Shown: piece after piece, positions 33,960 to 41,904 of the stretch
How the letters are laid out: each line of letters opens with the position of its first letter
How positions within the stretch are numbered: position 1 is the stretch's first letter
From: Variovorax paradoxus
GTDB taxonomy: Bacteria; Pseudomonadota; Gammaproteobacteria; Burkholderiales; Burkholderiaceae_C
Direction of reading: 5' to 3'
DNA length: 64,000 bases
Assembly (NCBI RefSeq): GCF_018614915.1
Contig: NZ_JAGGNU010000055.1
Location: 124,001-188,000, forward strand
The notes under the pieces: generated by a model
What the model was told of the DNA's origin: nothing
Database searches by the model: none
What the model saw: the letters and a program-made list of their open reading frames with translations, nothing else
Made by a program: the position numbers and the translations under genes

Positions 33960-35513
33960 ATGTCCAAGCCGACCGCATCACTCACCCCCGCCGACTATCT
34001 GAAGAAGATCCTGACCGCCCGCGTCTACGACGTCGCGGTGGAATCCGCGCTCGAGCCGGCGCGCGCATTGAGCGCGCGGCTCGGCAACACGGTGCTGCTC
34101 AAGCGCGAGGATCAGCAGGCCGTCTTCAGCTTCAAGCTGCGCGGCGCCTACAACAAGCTGGCGCAGCTGAGCCCCGAACAGCTCGCCAACGGGGTGATTT
34201 GCGCGTCGGCCGGCAACCATGCCCAGGGCGTGGCGCTCGGCGCCCACAAGCTGGGAGCGCGGGCGGTGGTGGTGATGCCGGTGACCACACCCCAGCTCAA
34301 GATCGACGCGGTGCGCGCATTAGGCGGTGAAGTGCAGTTGCACGGCGACAGCTATTCCGACGCCTACGTGTACGCGCTCGAACAGCAGAAGGTGCATGGG
34401 CTCACCTTCGTACACCCTTTCGATGATCCCGATGTGATCGCCGGCCAGGGCACGATCGCGATGGAGATCCTGCGCCAACACCAGGGCCGGCTCGATGCGG
34501 TGTTCGTCGCCATCGGCGGCGGCGGTTTGATCGCGGGAGTGGCCAACTACATCAAGGCCGTGCGGCCCGAGATCAAGGTGATCGGCGTCCAGATGAACGA
34601 CTCGGACGCGATGATGCAATCGATCGCCGCCCGCCAACGCGTGACGCTCTCGGACGTCGGCCTGTTTTCGGATGGCACAGCGGTCAAGCTGGTGGGCGAG
34701 GAGACCTTCCGGGTCGCCAGCGAACTGGTGGACGAATTCATCACCGTCGACACCGACGCCGTATGCGCCGGCATCAAGGACGTTTTCATCGACACGCGCA
34801 GCATCGTCGAGCCCGCCGGTGCGCTCGCCGTCGCCGCGATCAAGCAGTATGTCGAGGCGCACGGCACGCGCGGAGAGACCTATGCGGCCATCCTCTGTGG
34901 CGCCAACATGAACTTCGACCGGCTGCGCTTCGTGGCCGAGCGCGCCGAGGTCGGCGAGGAACGCGAGGCGCTGTTCGCGGTGACGATCCCCGAGGAGCGC
35001 GGCAGCTTTCGTCGTTTCTGCGAACTGGTCGGGCAACTGCCGGGCGCATCGCGCAGCGTCACCGAATTCAACTACCGCATCAGCGATGCCAGGGAGGCGC
35101 ATGTGTTCGTGGGACTGACCACGACGGCACGCGGCGAATCGCAGACGATTGCCGACACTTTTGTCGCGCACGGCTTCGGCGCCATCGACCTCACGCACGA
35201 CGAGCTCGCAAAAGAACACATCCGCCACATGGTCGGCGGCCGCACCGGCCTGGCGCACGACGAGCGGCTGCTGCGCTTCGTGTTTCCCGAACGGCCCGGC
35301 GCGTTGTTGAAATTCCTGAGCCTGCTGCATCCGACGTGGAACATCAGCCTGTTTCACTATCGCAACCAGGGCGCCGATTACGGCCGCATCCTGGTCGGCC
35401 TGCAGGTGCCTGCGGCCGATCACGCTGCGTTCGACGAATTCCTCCGGACGCTGGGCTACCCCTTCGTGGAGGAAACCGCCAACCCCGTGTACCGCCTGTT
35501 CCTGCAGGCCTGA
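33960..35513 (+). CDS. ilvA: Threonine ammonia-lyase, biosynthetic
   Basis: 517-residue PLP enzyme deaminating threonine to 2-oxobutyrate, the first step to isoleucine. The PLP lysine is Lys59 in FSFKLRGAYNK; the phosphate loop is SAGNHAQGVA and AIGGGGLIAG. After about residue 330 two ACT-like regulatory domains follow (EERGSFRRFCELVGQLP and ERPGALLKFLSLLHPTWN), the long form subject to isoleucine feedback. ATG 33960 follows a small-RNA terminator. Both this enzyme and AcdS yield 2-oxobutyrate. Convergent with gspC, 17 bp apart. Confidence 0.97.
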   Translation: MSKPTASLTPADYLKKILTARVYDVAVESALEPARALSARLGNTVLLKREDQQAVFSFKLRGAYNKLAQLSPEQLANGVICASAGNHAQGVALGAHKLGARAVVVMPVTTPQLKIDAVRALGGEVQLHGDSYSDAYVYALEQQKVHGLTFVHPFDDPDVIAGQGTIAMEILRQHQGRLDAVFVAIGGGGLIAGVANYIKAVRPEIKVIGVQMNDSDAMMQSIAARQRVTLSDVGLFSDGTAVKLVGEETFRVASELVDEFITVDTDAVCAGIKDVFIDTRSIVEPAGALAVAAIKQYVEAHGTRGETYAAILCGANMNFDRLRFVAERAEVGEEREALFAVTIPEERGSFRRFCELVGQLPGASRSVTEFNYRISDAREAHVFVGLTTTARGESQTIADTFVAHGFGAIDLTHDELAKEHIRHMVGGRTGLAHDERLLRFVFPERPGALLKFLSLLHPTWNISLFHYRNQGADYGRILVGLQVPAADHAAFDEFLRTLGYPFVEETANPVYRLFLQA

Positions 35514-35530
35514 GGCCGGGACCGGCCTCG

Positions 35531-36052
35531 TCAGCGCGGGGCGGCCGGCGCCACCACGGGCGGCGGAGTCCCCGGCACGACGGGTGGCGGCGCGTTGACG
35601 GCGAGCGGCCGCACCGGCAACTGCAGCGTGAAGGCGGGAGCGGCATCGAGGCTCGCACCGAGCGTCGCGGCGCGCGTGCTGACCGATTGCAGCATGTAAC
35701 CGTCCACCACCTTGGCGCCGACACGGAACGGCCGCGCCGGCTTGCCGTCGACGGCAATCAGCGCAGCGCCCTGCCGATCCGTATCGGCCACCACGCCCTG
35801 CAGCACGAAGCGGCTCGCCGCATCGGGCGTGGCCACCACCGCCGCCTGTGTGGGTACCGCACCCAGCATCTGCGCCACCGCTGTCGAATCCACTGTCGCC
35901 GAAGCGCCGCTGCTGACCGCAGGCGGTGCGACGGCGTCGGACGGTGACATCAGCCGCAGCCCCCAGAACACGATGCTCGCAGCCGCAAGCGCCCAAAGGC
36001 CGGTCGTCGCAGTGGCGGAAGGCCAGCGGGCGGGTGCGTAGGGAACTGCCAT
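35531..36052 (-). CDS. gspC: Type II secretion protein GspC-like
   Basis: 173-residue inner-membrane protein. One transmembrane helix at about 18-34 (TGLWALAAASIVFWGLRL) is followed by a linker and a homology region: FVLQGVVADTDRQGAALIAVDGKPARPFRVG and VDGYMLQSVSTRAATL, the part that contacts the secretin GspD. The C-terminus is a proline-rich tail; no PDZ domain, so it is the short form common in Comamonadaceae. It is divergent from gspG, with 75 bp between them, so both sides of the T2SS share a promoter region. Confidence 0.85.
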   Translation of the reverse strand: MAVPYAPARWPSATATTGLWALAAASIVFWGLRLMSPSDAVAPPAVSSGASATVDSTAVAQMLGAVPTQAAVVATPDAASRFVLQGVVADTDRQGAALIAVDGKPARPFRVGAKVVDGYMLQSVSTRAATLGASLDAAPAFTLQLPVRPLAVNAPPPVVPGTPPPVVAPAAPR

Positions 36053-36127
36053 GGGCCCGGATTATCATTCAGCGAACGCGGCAAAGCCCGCTCCCTTTGC
36101 CTTTGCCTTTTTGATTTCCCCACTTTC

Positions 36128-36568
36128 ATGCCCTTTTCTCACCGCCCCTTTGCCCGCGCCCTGCAGCGCGGCTTCACGCTGATCGAGCTGATGGTCGTGC
36201 TGGTCATCATCGGCGTGCTGGCGGCCTTGATCGTGCCGAACGTGATCGAGCGCGCCGACGATGCACGCGTCACCGCCGCCAAGACCGACGTCAACAACCT
36301 GATGCAGGCGCTCAAGCTCTACAGGCTCGACAACCAGCGCTACCCCACGTCCGAGCAAGGCCTGCAGGCACTGCTCACCCGCCCCACCAGCGGGCCTGCC
36401 GCACCCAACTGGAAGCCTTACGTCGAAAAGCTGCCGAACGACCCCTGGGGCCGGCCTTACCAGTACATGAACCCGGGCCTCAAGGGCGAGATCGACGTGC
36501 TTTCGCTCGGCGCCGACGGCCAGCCCGGCGGCGAAGGCAAGAATGCCGACATCGGCAGCTGGCAATAA
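36128..36568 (+). CDS. gspG: Type II secretion major pseudopilin GspG
   Basis: 146-residue major pseudopilin that builds the periplasmic piston. The prepilin peptidase site is QRGFTLIELMVVLVIIG, with cleavage after Gly15 and Glu at +5. The C-terminal domain has LYRLDNQRYPTSEQGLQAL, NDPWGRPYQYMNPG and LSLGADGQPGGEGKNADI, the calcium-site signature of GspG. First gene of the gsp operon; its end overlaps gspH by 26 bp. Confidence 0.97.
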   Translation: MPFSHRPFARALQRGFTLIELMVVLVIIGVLAALIVPNVIERADDARVTAAKTDVNNLMQALKLYRLDNQRYPTSEQGLQALLTRPTSGPAAPNWKPYVEKLPNDPWGRPYQYMNPGLKGEIDVLSLGADGQPGGEGKNADIGSWQ

Positions 36569-37046
36569 GCGCCGCGGCCCTCGCACCGACAGCGCCCGCC
36601 GCCGGACCGGCGGCTTCACGCTGCTCGAACTGCTGGTCGTGATCGCGATCATCGCGCTCGCCACGGCCGGTGTCGGACTCGCGCTGCGCGATTCGGGCCA
36701 GGCCTCGCTCGATCGCGAAGCCGAGCGGCTCTCGGCGCTGCTCGAGTCGGCGCGCGCGCAATCGCGTGCCAGCGGCATCGCGGTGCGCTGGCGACCGACG
36801 CCGCAAGGGCCCGGCAACTTCAGCTTCGACGGCCTGCCGCCGGACGCGCTGCCGACCGCCTGGCTCACCGACGGCATCGCTGCACAAGCGCTGGCCGCCG
36901 ACGGCTCCGCGGTGGCGGCGCTGCAACTGGGACCCGAACCGATCATTGCGGCGCAGCAGGTGCTGCTCACCTCGGAAGGCCCGCCGGCGCGCAGCCTGCG
37001 CATCGGCACCGACGGGCTGCGGCCCTTCACGGTGATCACGCCATGA
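36543..37046 (+). CDS. gspH: Type II secretion minor pseudopilin GspH
   Basis: 167-residue pseudopilin with the leader RRTGGFTLLELLVVIAIIAL, cleaved after Gly24 in a rather long, basic leader. The C-terminal beta domain is ordinary for GspH/FimT (ALLESARAQSRASGIAVRWRP). The start overlaps gspG by 26 bp and the end overlaps gspI by 4 bp, so translation is coupled. Minor pseudopilins form the tip of the piston. Confidence 0.92.
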   Translation: MPTSAAGNKRRGPRTDSARRRTGGFTLLELLVVIAIIALATAGVGLALRDSGQASLDREAERLSALLESARAQSRASGIAVRWRPTPQGPGNFSFDGLPPDALPTAWLTDGIAAQALAADGSAVAALQLGPEPIIAAQQVLLTSEGPPARSLRIGTDGLRPFTVITP

Positions 37047-37408
37047 AGCACGCCCGTCAGGCAGGTTTCACGCTAATCGAAGTGCTGGTCGCGCTGGGCA
37101 TCGTCGCGATCGCGCTCATCGCCGGCTCCCAGGCCACGATGGCGCTCACGCGCAATGCGCAGCGCCAATCGGACATGCTGCTTGCGCAGCTCTGTGCCGA
37201 GAACGAACTGGTCAAGACCCGGCTTGCCCGGCAGTTGCCGGCGGTCGGCGATGCGGGCCTGGTCTGCACACAGGCCAACGTGAGCTTCGCCGTCACGGTC
37301 TCGACAACGCCCACGCTGAATCCGAACTTCCGCCGCGTCGACGTCCAGGTGCGCGATGCCGCCGAGGCACCGGTGCTGCGGATCTCCACCGTCGTGGGGC
37401 GCTACTAA
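37043..37408 (+). CDS. gspI: Type II secretion minor pseudopilin GspI
   Basis: 121-residue pseudopilin: MKHARQAGFTLIEVLVALGIVAI with cleavage after Gly8. The conserved block LAQLCAENELVKTRL follows the helix. It starts in an ATGA overlap with gspH and its stop overlaps the gspJ start (TAATG). Forms the tip complex with GspJ and GspK. Confidence 0.94.
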   Translation: MKHARQAGFTLIEVLVALGIVAIALIAGSQATMALTRNAQRQSDMLLAQLCAENELVKTRLARQLPAVGDAGLVCTQANVSFAVTVSTTPTLNPNFRRVDVQVRDAAEAPVLRISTVVGRY

Positions 37409-38073
37409 TGCGCAAGTCCAAGGGCTTCACGCTGATCGAGCTCCTGGTCGCGATCGCCGTGATGGCGCTGCTCGCGGTGATGAGCTGGCGCGGCCTCGAA
37501 GGGATGACGCGCGCGCAAGCCCTCAATCGTGAGCGGGGCGACGCCATGCTCACGCTGCAGGCGGCGCTGTCGCAGTGGAATGCGGACCTCGACGCCACGA
37601 CGGCGCTGGCGCAGACCCGGCCGATGGACTGGGACGGCCGCGTACTGCGCCTCACGCGGCGCAGCACCGACAGCGCCCTTTCGGTGGTCTACGTGGTTGC
37701 CTGGACCCTGCGCGCCGATGCCGCCGTGGGTGCGCGCTGGCAGCGCTGGCAATCCCCCGGCATCACGACGCGCGCCGAATGGCAGCAGGCCTGGGACCGG
37801 GCCGCCGCCTGGGGGCAGGACGGCGGCACCGGCAACAACGAACTGCGCGGCGCCGAGCTCGGCCTGATGCCGGTGGAGGCCTGGCAGATCTACTACTTCC
37901 GCAACGACACCTGGAGCCCCGCCGTCGGCGCCGACGCGCTCGGCACCGGCACGCCGCCCCCGCTGCCCGACGGGGTGCGCCTGGTCCTGAGCCTGCCCCC
38001 CGGCGCGGCGCTCGCCGGTCTGCTCATTCGCGACTGGGTGCGGCCCACCGCGACCGTGCCCAAGACATCATGA
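37408..38073 (+). CDS. gspJ: Type II secretion minor pseudopilin GspJ
   Basis: 221-residue pseudopilin: MRKSKGFTLIELLVAIAVMALLA, cleavage after Gly6, then SWRGLEGMTRAQALNRERGD and a C-terminal beta domain with LRGAELGLMPVEAWQIYYFRND. ATGA overlap with gspK. Tip component of the pseudopilus. Confidence 0.93.
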   Translation: MRKSKGFTLIELLVAIAVMALLAVMSWRGLEGMTRAQALNRERGDAMLTLQAALSQWNADLDATTALAQTRPMDWDGRVLRLTRRSTDSALSVVYVVAWTLRADAAVGARWQRWQSPGITTRAEWQQAWDRAAAWGQDGGTGNNELRGAELGLMPVEAWQIYYFRNDTWSPAVGADALGTGTPPPLPDGVRLVLSLPPGAALAGLLIRDWVRPTATVPKTS

Positions 38074-39182
38074 AAGCGCGCCTGAAGTCCGCCCGAACCA
38101 GCCGCGGCGCCGCGTTGCTGACGGCCATGCTCACGGTGACGCTGGTCGCCACCTTTGCCGCCGCGGCGCTCTGGCAGCAGTGGCGCGCGGTCGAGGTCGA
38201 GGCGGCCGAGCGGGCGCGGGTGCAATCGGCCTGGGTGCTGATCGGCGCCCTCGACTGGTCGCGCCTGATCCTGCGCGAGGACGCGCGCGCCGGCGGCGGC
38301 AGCGGCTCGGATCACCTGGCCGAGCCCTGGGCCGTGCCGCTGGAGGAAGCCAAGCTGTCGAGCTTTCTCTCGGCCGAGAAGAACATCGCCAGCGATGCGC
38401 TCGAAGGCCTGCCCGATACCTTTCTCTCGGGCCGCATCGTCGATGCCCAGTCCAAACTCAATGTGCGGAACCTGGCGGAGGGCGGCAAGCCGGTCGCCAC
38501 CTCTGTGGCTGCGTTCACCAAGCTGTTTGAATTGCTGGGCTTGCCTGCGCAGGAATTGACTGCGCTGACCGCCAATCTGCAGCGGGCGCAACCGCCCGGC
38601 GCCACGCCGCCAAACCCACCCGGCACGAGCGGGACCACGGGCACGGGCACGGGCACGGGCACGGGCACCGGCACCGGCACCGGCACCGGCACAGGAACCG
38701 GAGCGGGCACGACACCTGTTGCAGCAACTGCCGACACCTCGGGCACCGGCCCGCTGATGCCCCAGCGCACCTCCCAGCTGGTCTGGCTGGGCCTCTCGCC
38801 TGCCACCGTGGCCGCACTGCAGCCTTATGTCACCGTGCTGCCGACGAGCACGCCGCTCAACATCAACACCGCCAGCGCCGAAGCCCTGTTCGCCAGCGTG
38901 CCATCGCTCGACCTGGCCGGCGCCAAGCGCCTGGTGGCGCAGCGCACGCGCACCCATTTCAACAAGCTGAGCGACGCATCCGCGCTCGTGCCTGAAAGCT
39001 CGGCGCAATTCTCCGAGGGCCAGCACAGCGTCGGCAGCCGCTACTTCGAAGTGCTCGGGCGGTTGCGGCTGGATCGGACCTGGGTCGAGGAGCAGTCGCT
39101 GCTGCAGCGCGACGGCCTGGAGGTGCGCATCGTGTGGCGCGAACGTGGTGCGGGCGCCACGGCGGCGGCACCGAAGCCCTAG
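38070..39182 (+). CDS. gspK: Type II secretion minor pseudopilin GspK with Gly-Thr repeat
   Basis: 370-residue tip pseudopilin. It begins MKARLKSARTSRGAALLTAML, the prepilin leader with Gly-Ala instead of Gly-Phe, as usual for GspK, and has LNINTASAEALFASVPSL, a helix-hairpin-helix-like block, and YFEVLGRLRL near the end. Between about residues 188 and 213 lies a run of alternating Gly and Thr encoded by a hexanucleotide repeat; it sits in an inter-domain linker and looks freely extensible. ATG 38070 is in an ATGA overlap with gspJ; longer frames upstream are the gspJ region out of frame. Confidence 0.93.
   Translation: MKARLKSARTSRGAALLTAMLTVTLVATFAAAALWQQWRAVEVEAAERARVQSAWVLIGALDWSRLILREDARAGGGSGSDHLAEPWAVPLEEAKLSSFLSAEKNIASDALEGLPDTFLSGRIVDAQSKLNVRNLAEGGKPVATSVAAFTKLFELLGLPAQELTALTANLQRAQPPGATPPNPPGTSGTTGTGTGTGTGTGTGTGTGTGTGAGTTPVAATADTSGTGPLMPQRTSQLVWLGLSPATVAALQPYVTVLPTSTPLNINTASAEALFASVPSLDLAGAKRLVAQRTRTHFNKLSDASALVPESSAQFSEGQHSVGSRYFEVLGRLRLDRTWVEEQSLLQRDGLEVRIVWRERGAGATAAAPKP
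38620..38712 (+). repeat. Hexanucleotide tandem repeat inside gspK
   Basis: Tandem copies of GGCACG and GGCACC, at least eight in near-perfect order with degenerate flanks, code for (Gly-Thr)n. Six-base units keep the frame, so copy number can change without breaking the gene. Confidence 0.85.
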
Positions 39183-39189
39183 GGCCGAA

Positions 39190-39270
39190 ACCTTTAGTCA
39201 CGCTTATAGGATAAAAAGTATGCGAGCGCCCACGCCACGTGCGGACGGCGCTATCAAATTTGTAGCTACG
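39190..39270. repeat. Comamonadaceae-type intergenic repeat between gspK and gspL
   Basis: The 131-bp gap holds CACGCTTATAGGATAAAAAG and GCTATCAAATTTGTAGC (39250-39266, an imperfect palindrome), motifs familiar from dispersed intergenic repeats in Acidovorax, Polaromonas and relatives. It is AT-rich in contrast to its flanks and is the only long gap in the front half of the gsp operon. Multi-copy nature is recalled, not shown here. Confidence 0.45.
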
Positions 39271-39313
39271 GATGTGAACCATCCTCCTACAATGACGACC
39301 CCTATCGATTGCC

Positions 39314-40522
39314 ATGGCCCTACTGCTCGTCACCGTCCCGCTCCCGCCCGTCCCTGCCGGCGGCGAATACGGCTGGGCGGTCTGGTCCAGCGACGGCCGC
39401 AAGTTGCGCTCCCAGGGAAGCGCGCCGCCGGCCCTGCTGCCGAGCGGCGACGAAGTGATTCTCGGCGTCCCCGCGGCTGCGCTCTCCTGGCACCAGGTCA
39501 CCCTGCCCCAGGGCAGCATGAGCGGTGCCGTGCGCCTGCGCTCGGTGCTCAACGGTCTGCTCGAAGACCGGCTGCTCGACGATCCCGAACAGCTGCACTT
39601 CGCGCTGGAGCCCGGCGCCCGCGCCGGCCCGCCCGCATGGGTGGCAGCCTGCAACCGCGCCTGGCTGCGCGGTGCGGTGCAGGCCGTGGAAGGCGCGGGC
39701 CGGCGCGTCACGCGCATCGTTCCCGAATTCGCGCCGCAGCCGGCCGAGGCAGCCCCGATGGTTTTCGCCATGGGCGAGCCCGATGCCGCTCAGCTCGTGA
39801 TCTGCGACACCCAGGGCGTGACCGCGCTCCCGCTCGACAGCGCCGGCATTGCGCTGCTCGGCACGCCGCCAGAGGGCACGACGATGCTGGCTGAACCCGC
39901 GGTGGCCGAACTGGCGGAAAACCTGCTCGGGCGCCGCGTGCCGATCGTCAAGCCGCCCGCCCGCTGGCTGCAAGCCAGCCGCTCGCCCTGGGATCTCGCA
40001 CAGTTCGACTTGGCTTCCACCGGCCGCGCCCGCGCGAGCAAGAAGCTCGCGGCCATCACGCGGGCCCTGTGGCATGAACCCGAATGGCGCGCAGCGCGTT
40101 GGGGCGCGCTGGTTCTGGTGCTGGCCCAACTCGTCGGCCTCAACGCCTGGGCCTGGAAGGAACGCAGTGCGCTCGATACCAAGCGGGCCGCGGTCAACGG
40201 CATCCTCAAGCAGACTTTCCCCTCGGTACAGCTGGTGGTCGACGCCCCGGTCCAGATGGCGCGCGAAGTCGCATCCCTGCAGCAGGCCACCGGCGGCGTC
40301 GCCGCGAGTGACTTCGAACCCATGATGGGCGTGCTCGCCGGCAGCCTGCCCCCGGGCCGGCTGCCCAGCGCCATCGACTACAGCGCTGGCCAGCTGCGGC
40401 TGCGCGGCTTGGGCCTGCAGCCGGCGGAGACCGAGAGCGCAGCGGCCACGCTGTCCGCACGCGGCTACAGCGCTCGCAGCGAAGGCGACCTGCTGCTGGT
40501 CCAGGCGGAGGCCGCACGATGA
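39314..40522 (+). CDS. gspL: Type II secretion protein GspL
   Basis: 402-residue bitopic inner-membrane protein linking the ATPase GspE to the pseudopilus platform. The N-terminal actin-like cytoplasmic domain (residues about 1-250) shows EVILGVPAAALSWHQVTLP and LLEDRLLDDPEQLHFAL. A membrane helix follows at about 257-275 (AARWGALVLVLAQLVGLNAWAW), then a periplasmic ferredoxin-like domain ending ARGYSARSEGDLLLVQ. Overlaps gspM by 4 bp. It may have its own promoter in the repeat-bearing gap upstream. Confidence 0.92.
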   Translation: MALLLVTVPLPPVPAGGEYGWAVWSSDGRKLRSQGSAPPALLPSGDEVILGVPAAALSWHQVTLPQGSMSGAVRLRSVLNGLLEDRLLDDPEQLHFALEPGARAGPPAWVAACNRAWLRGAVQAVEGAGRRVTRIVPEFAPQPAEAAPMVFAMGEPDAAQLVICDTQGVTALPLDSAGIALLGTPPEGTTMLAEPAVAELAENLLGRRVPIVKPPARWLQASRSPWDLAQFDLASTGRARASKKLAAITRALWHEPEWRAARWGALVLVLAQLVGLNAWAWKERSALDTKRAAVNGILKQTFPSVQLVVDAPVQMAREVASLQQATGGVAASDFEPMMGVLAGSLPPGRLPSAIDYSAGQLRLRGLGLQPAETESAAATLSARGYSARSEGDLLLVQAEAAR

Positions 40523-41091
40523 ACAGCTGGCTCGAATCCCTCGAAGCGCGCTGGCAGGCCTGGTGGCCCGAACTCGAACAGCGCGAGCAACGCATGATCG
40601 CGATCGCCGCCGCGCTGGTGGTGCTGGCGCTGCTCTGGTGGGTAGCGCTGGCGCCCGCGCTGCGCACGCTGTCAGCGGCACCGGCCGAACACGCCAAGCT
40701 CGATGCGCAATTGCAGCAGATGACCAGCCTGCAGACCCAGGCCAAGGCGCTGCAGGCCCAGCCGCGCGCGAGCCGCGACGACGCCATGCGCGCGCTCGAA
40801 ACCTCGGTACGCCAGAGCTTCGGACCCAACGCCCAGCTGCAACGCGCCGGCGCCGGCGAGGGCGTGACGATTGCCGTGCGTGCCGTGCCTGCCGACACGC
40901 TCGCCCAGTGGCTGGCACAGGCCCGCAGCAATGCCCGGGCCGTACCGCGCGAGGCGCATCTGACGCGCGCCGCGCAAGGCGGCCCGGCCGCCTCTTCTTC
41001 TCCTCCTGCCGCCGCGGCCGCCGCCAAAGGTGACGAGCCGTCCGCCGTGCGCTGGGACGGCACGCTGGCCATGGGTTTGCCGGCACGCTGA
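40519..41091 (+). CDS. gspM: Type II secretion protein GspM
   Basis: 190-residue inner-membrane protein. MNSWLESLEARWQAWWPELEQREQ leads to one helix at about 30-48 (MIAIAAALVVLALLWWVALAP), then a periplasmic ferredoxin-like domain with LQRAGAGEGVTIAVRAVPAD. The C-terminus carries an Ala/Ser-rich stretch. It pairs with GspL; gene order L-M and the ATGA overlap support this. Confidence 0.9.
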   Translation: MNSWLESLEARWQAWWPELEQREQRMIAIAAALVVLALLWWVALAPALRTLSAAPAEHAKLDAQLQQMTSLQTQAKALQAQPRASRDDAMRALETSVRQSFGPNAQLQRAGAGEGVTIAVRAVPADTLAQWLAQARSNARAVPREAHLTRAAQGGPAASSSPPAAAAAAKGDEPSAVRWDGTLAMGLPAR

Positions 41092-41104
41092 GCACCATTC
41101 CGCC

Positions 41105-41902
41105 ATGGCCATCCGAACCGTCTCACCTTTCAGCGCATCGACCGGCCGGCGCTGGGCCGTGCTCGGCGCGCTGATCGGTGCCGTGCTGGCACTCTCGATC
41201 TACGCGCCGGCGCGCTGGCTGGCCGCCTGGCTGGCAAGTCGAAGCAACGGCCACCTGCAACTCGTCAATGCGCGCGGAACGGTCTGGAACGGCCGCGCGG
41301 GCGTCGTGTTCTCGAGCGGGGCCAGCGGCGCCGAATCGATCTCGCTGCCGGGCACGCTGGGCTGGACGCTGCGGCCGCGCTGGGACGGCGTGGTCGCCGC
41401 GCTCGACATCCCCTGCTGCGCGCCTCAGCCGCTGCAGTTCAAGGCGAGCCCGCGCCCGAGCGGACTGCAGCTCGCGTGGCGCGACGGCCAGTCCCGCTGG
41501 CCCGCCGCGCTGCTCAGCGGTTTCGGTGCGCCCTGGAATACGCTCAAGCCCGAAGGCGTGCTCGACATTTCCATGCAGGCCTTCGCGATGCAATGGAACG
41601 GCCCGCAACTGGGTCTCGCAGGCCGTGCCACGCTCGACGCCACCGACATCTCCTCCAGCCTCTCGACGCTCAAGCCGATGGGCAGCTACCGCCTCACGCT
41701 CGAAGGCGGGCCGGCGCCAACCCTGCTGCTAACCACCCGCGAGGGCAGTCTGCAACTCAGCGGCAGCGGCCGATGGAACGGAAACGCGCTGCGCTTCGAC
41801 GGCGAGGCCAGCGCCGCCCCGGGGCGCGAAGATGCGCTTTCGAATTTGTTGAACATCATCGGGCGACGCGAAGGCGCACGCTCGCTCATCACACTGGGCT
41901 GA
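41105..41902 (+). CDS. gspN: Type II secretion protein GspN
   Basis: 265-residue inner-membrane-anchored GspN. A helix at about 16-40 (WAVLGALIGAVLALSIYAPA) is followed by the family blocks LQLVNARGTVWNGRAGVVF, LGWTLRPRWDGVVAALDIPCC and LDISMQAFAMQWNG. ATG 41105 is 13 bp after gspM; frames from 41030 are not needed. GspN is absent from many T2SS, and its role is unsettled. Confidence 0.9.
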   Translation: MAIRTVSPFSASTGRRWAVLGALIGAVLALSIYAPARWLAAWLASRSNGHLQLVNARGTVWNGRAGVVFSSGASGAESISLPGTLGWTLRPRWDGVVAALDIPCCAPQPLQFKASPRPSGLQLAWRDGQSRWPAALLSGFGAPWNTLKPEGVLDISMQAFAMQWNGPQLGLAGRATLDATDISSSLSTLKPMGSYRLTLEGGPAPTLLLTTREGSLQLSGSGRWNGNALRFDGEASAAPGREDALSNLLNIIGRREGARSLITLG

Positions 41903-41904
41903 CC

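Noticed and set aside
38620..38712. Considered as a CRISPR-like array
   Set aside because: Six-base units without spacers, in frame within gspK; it is a coding microsatellite.
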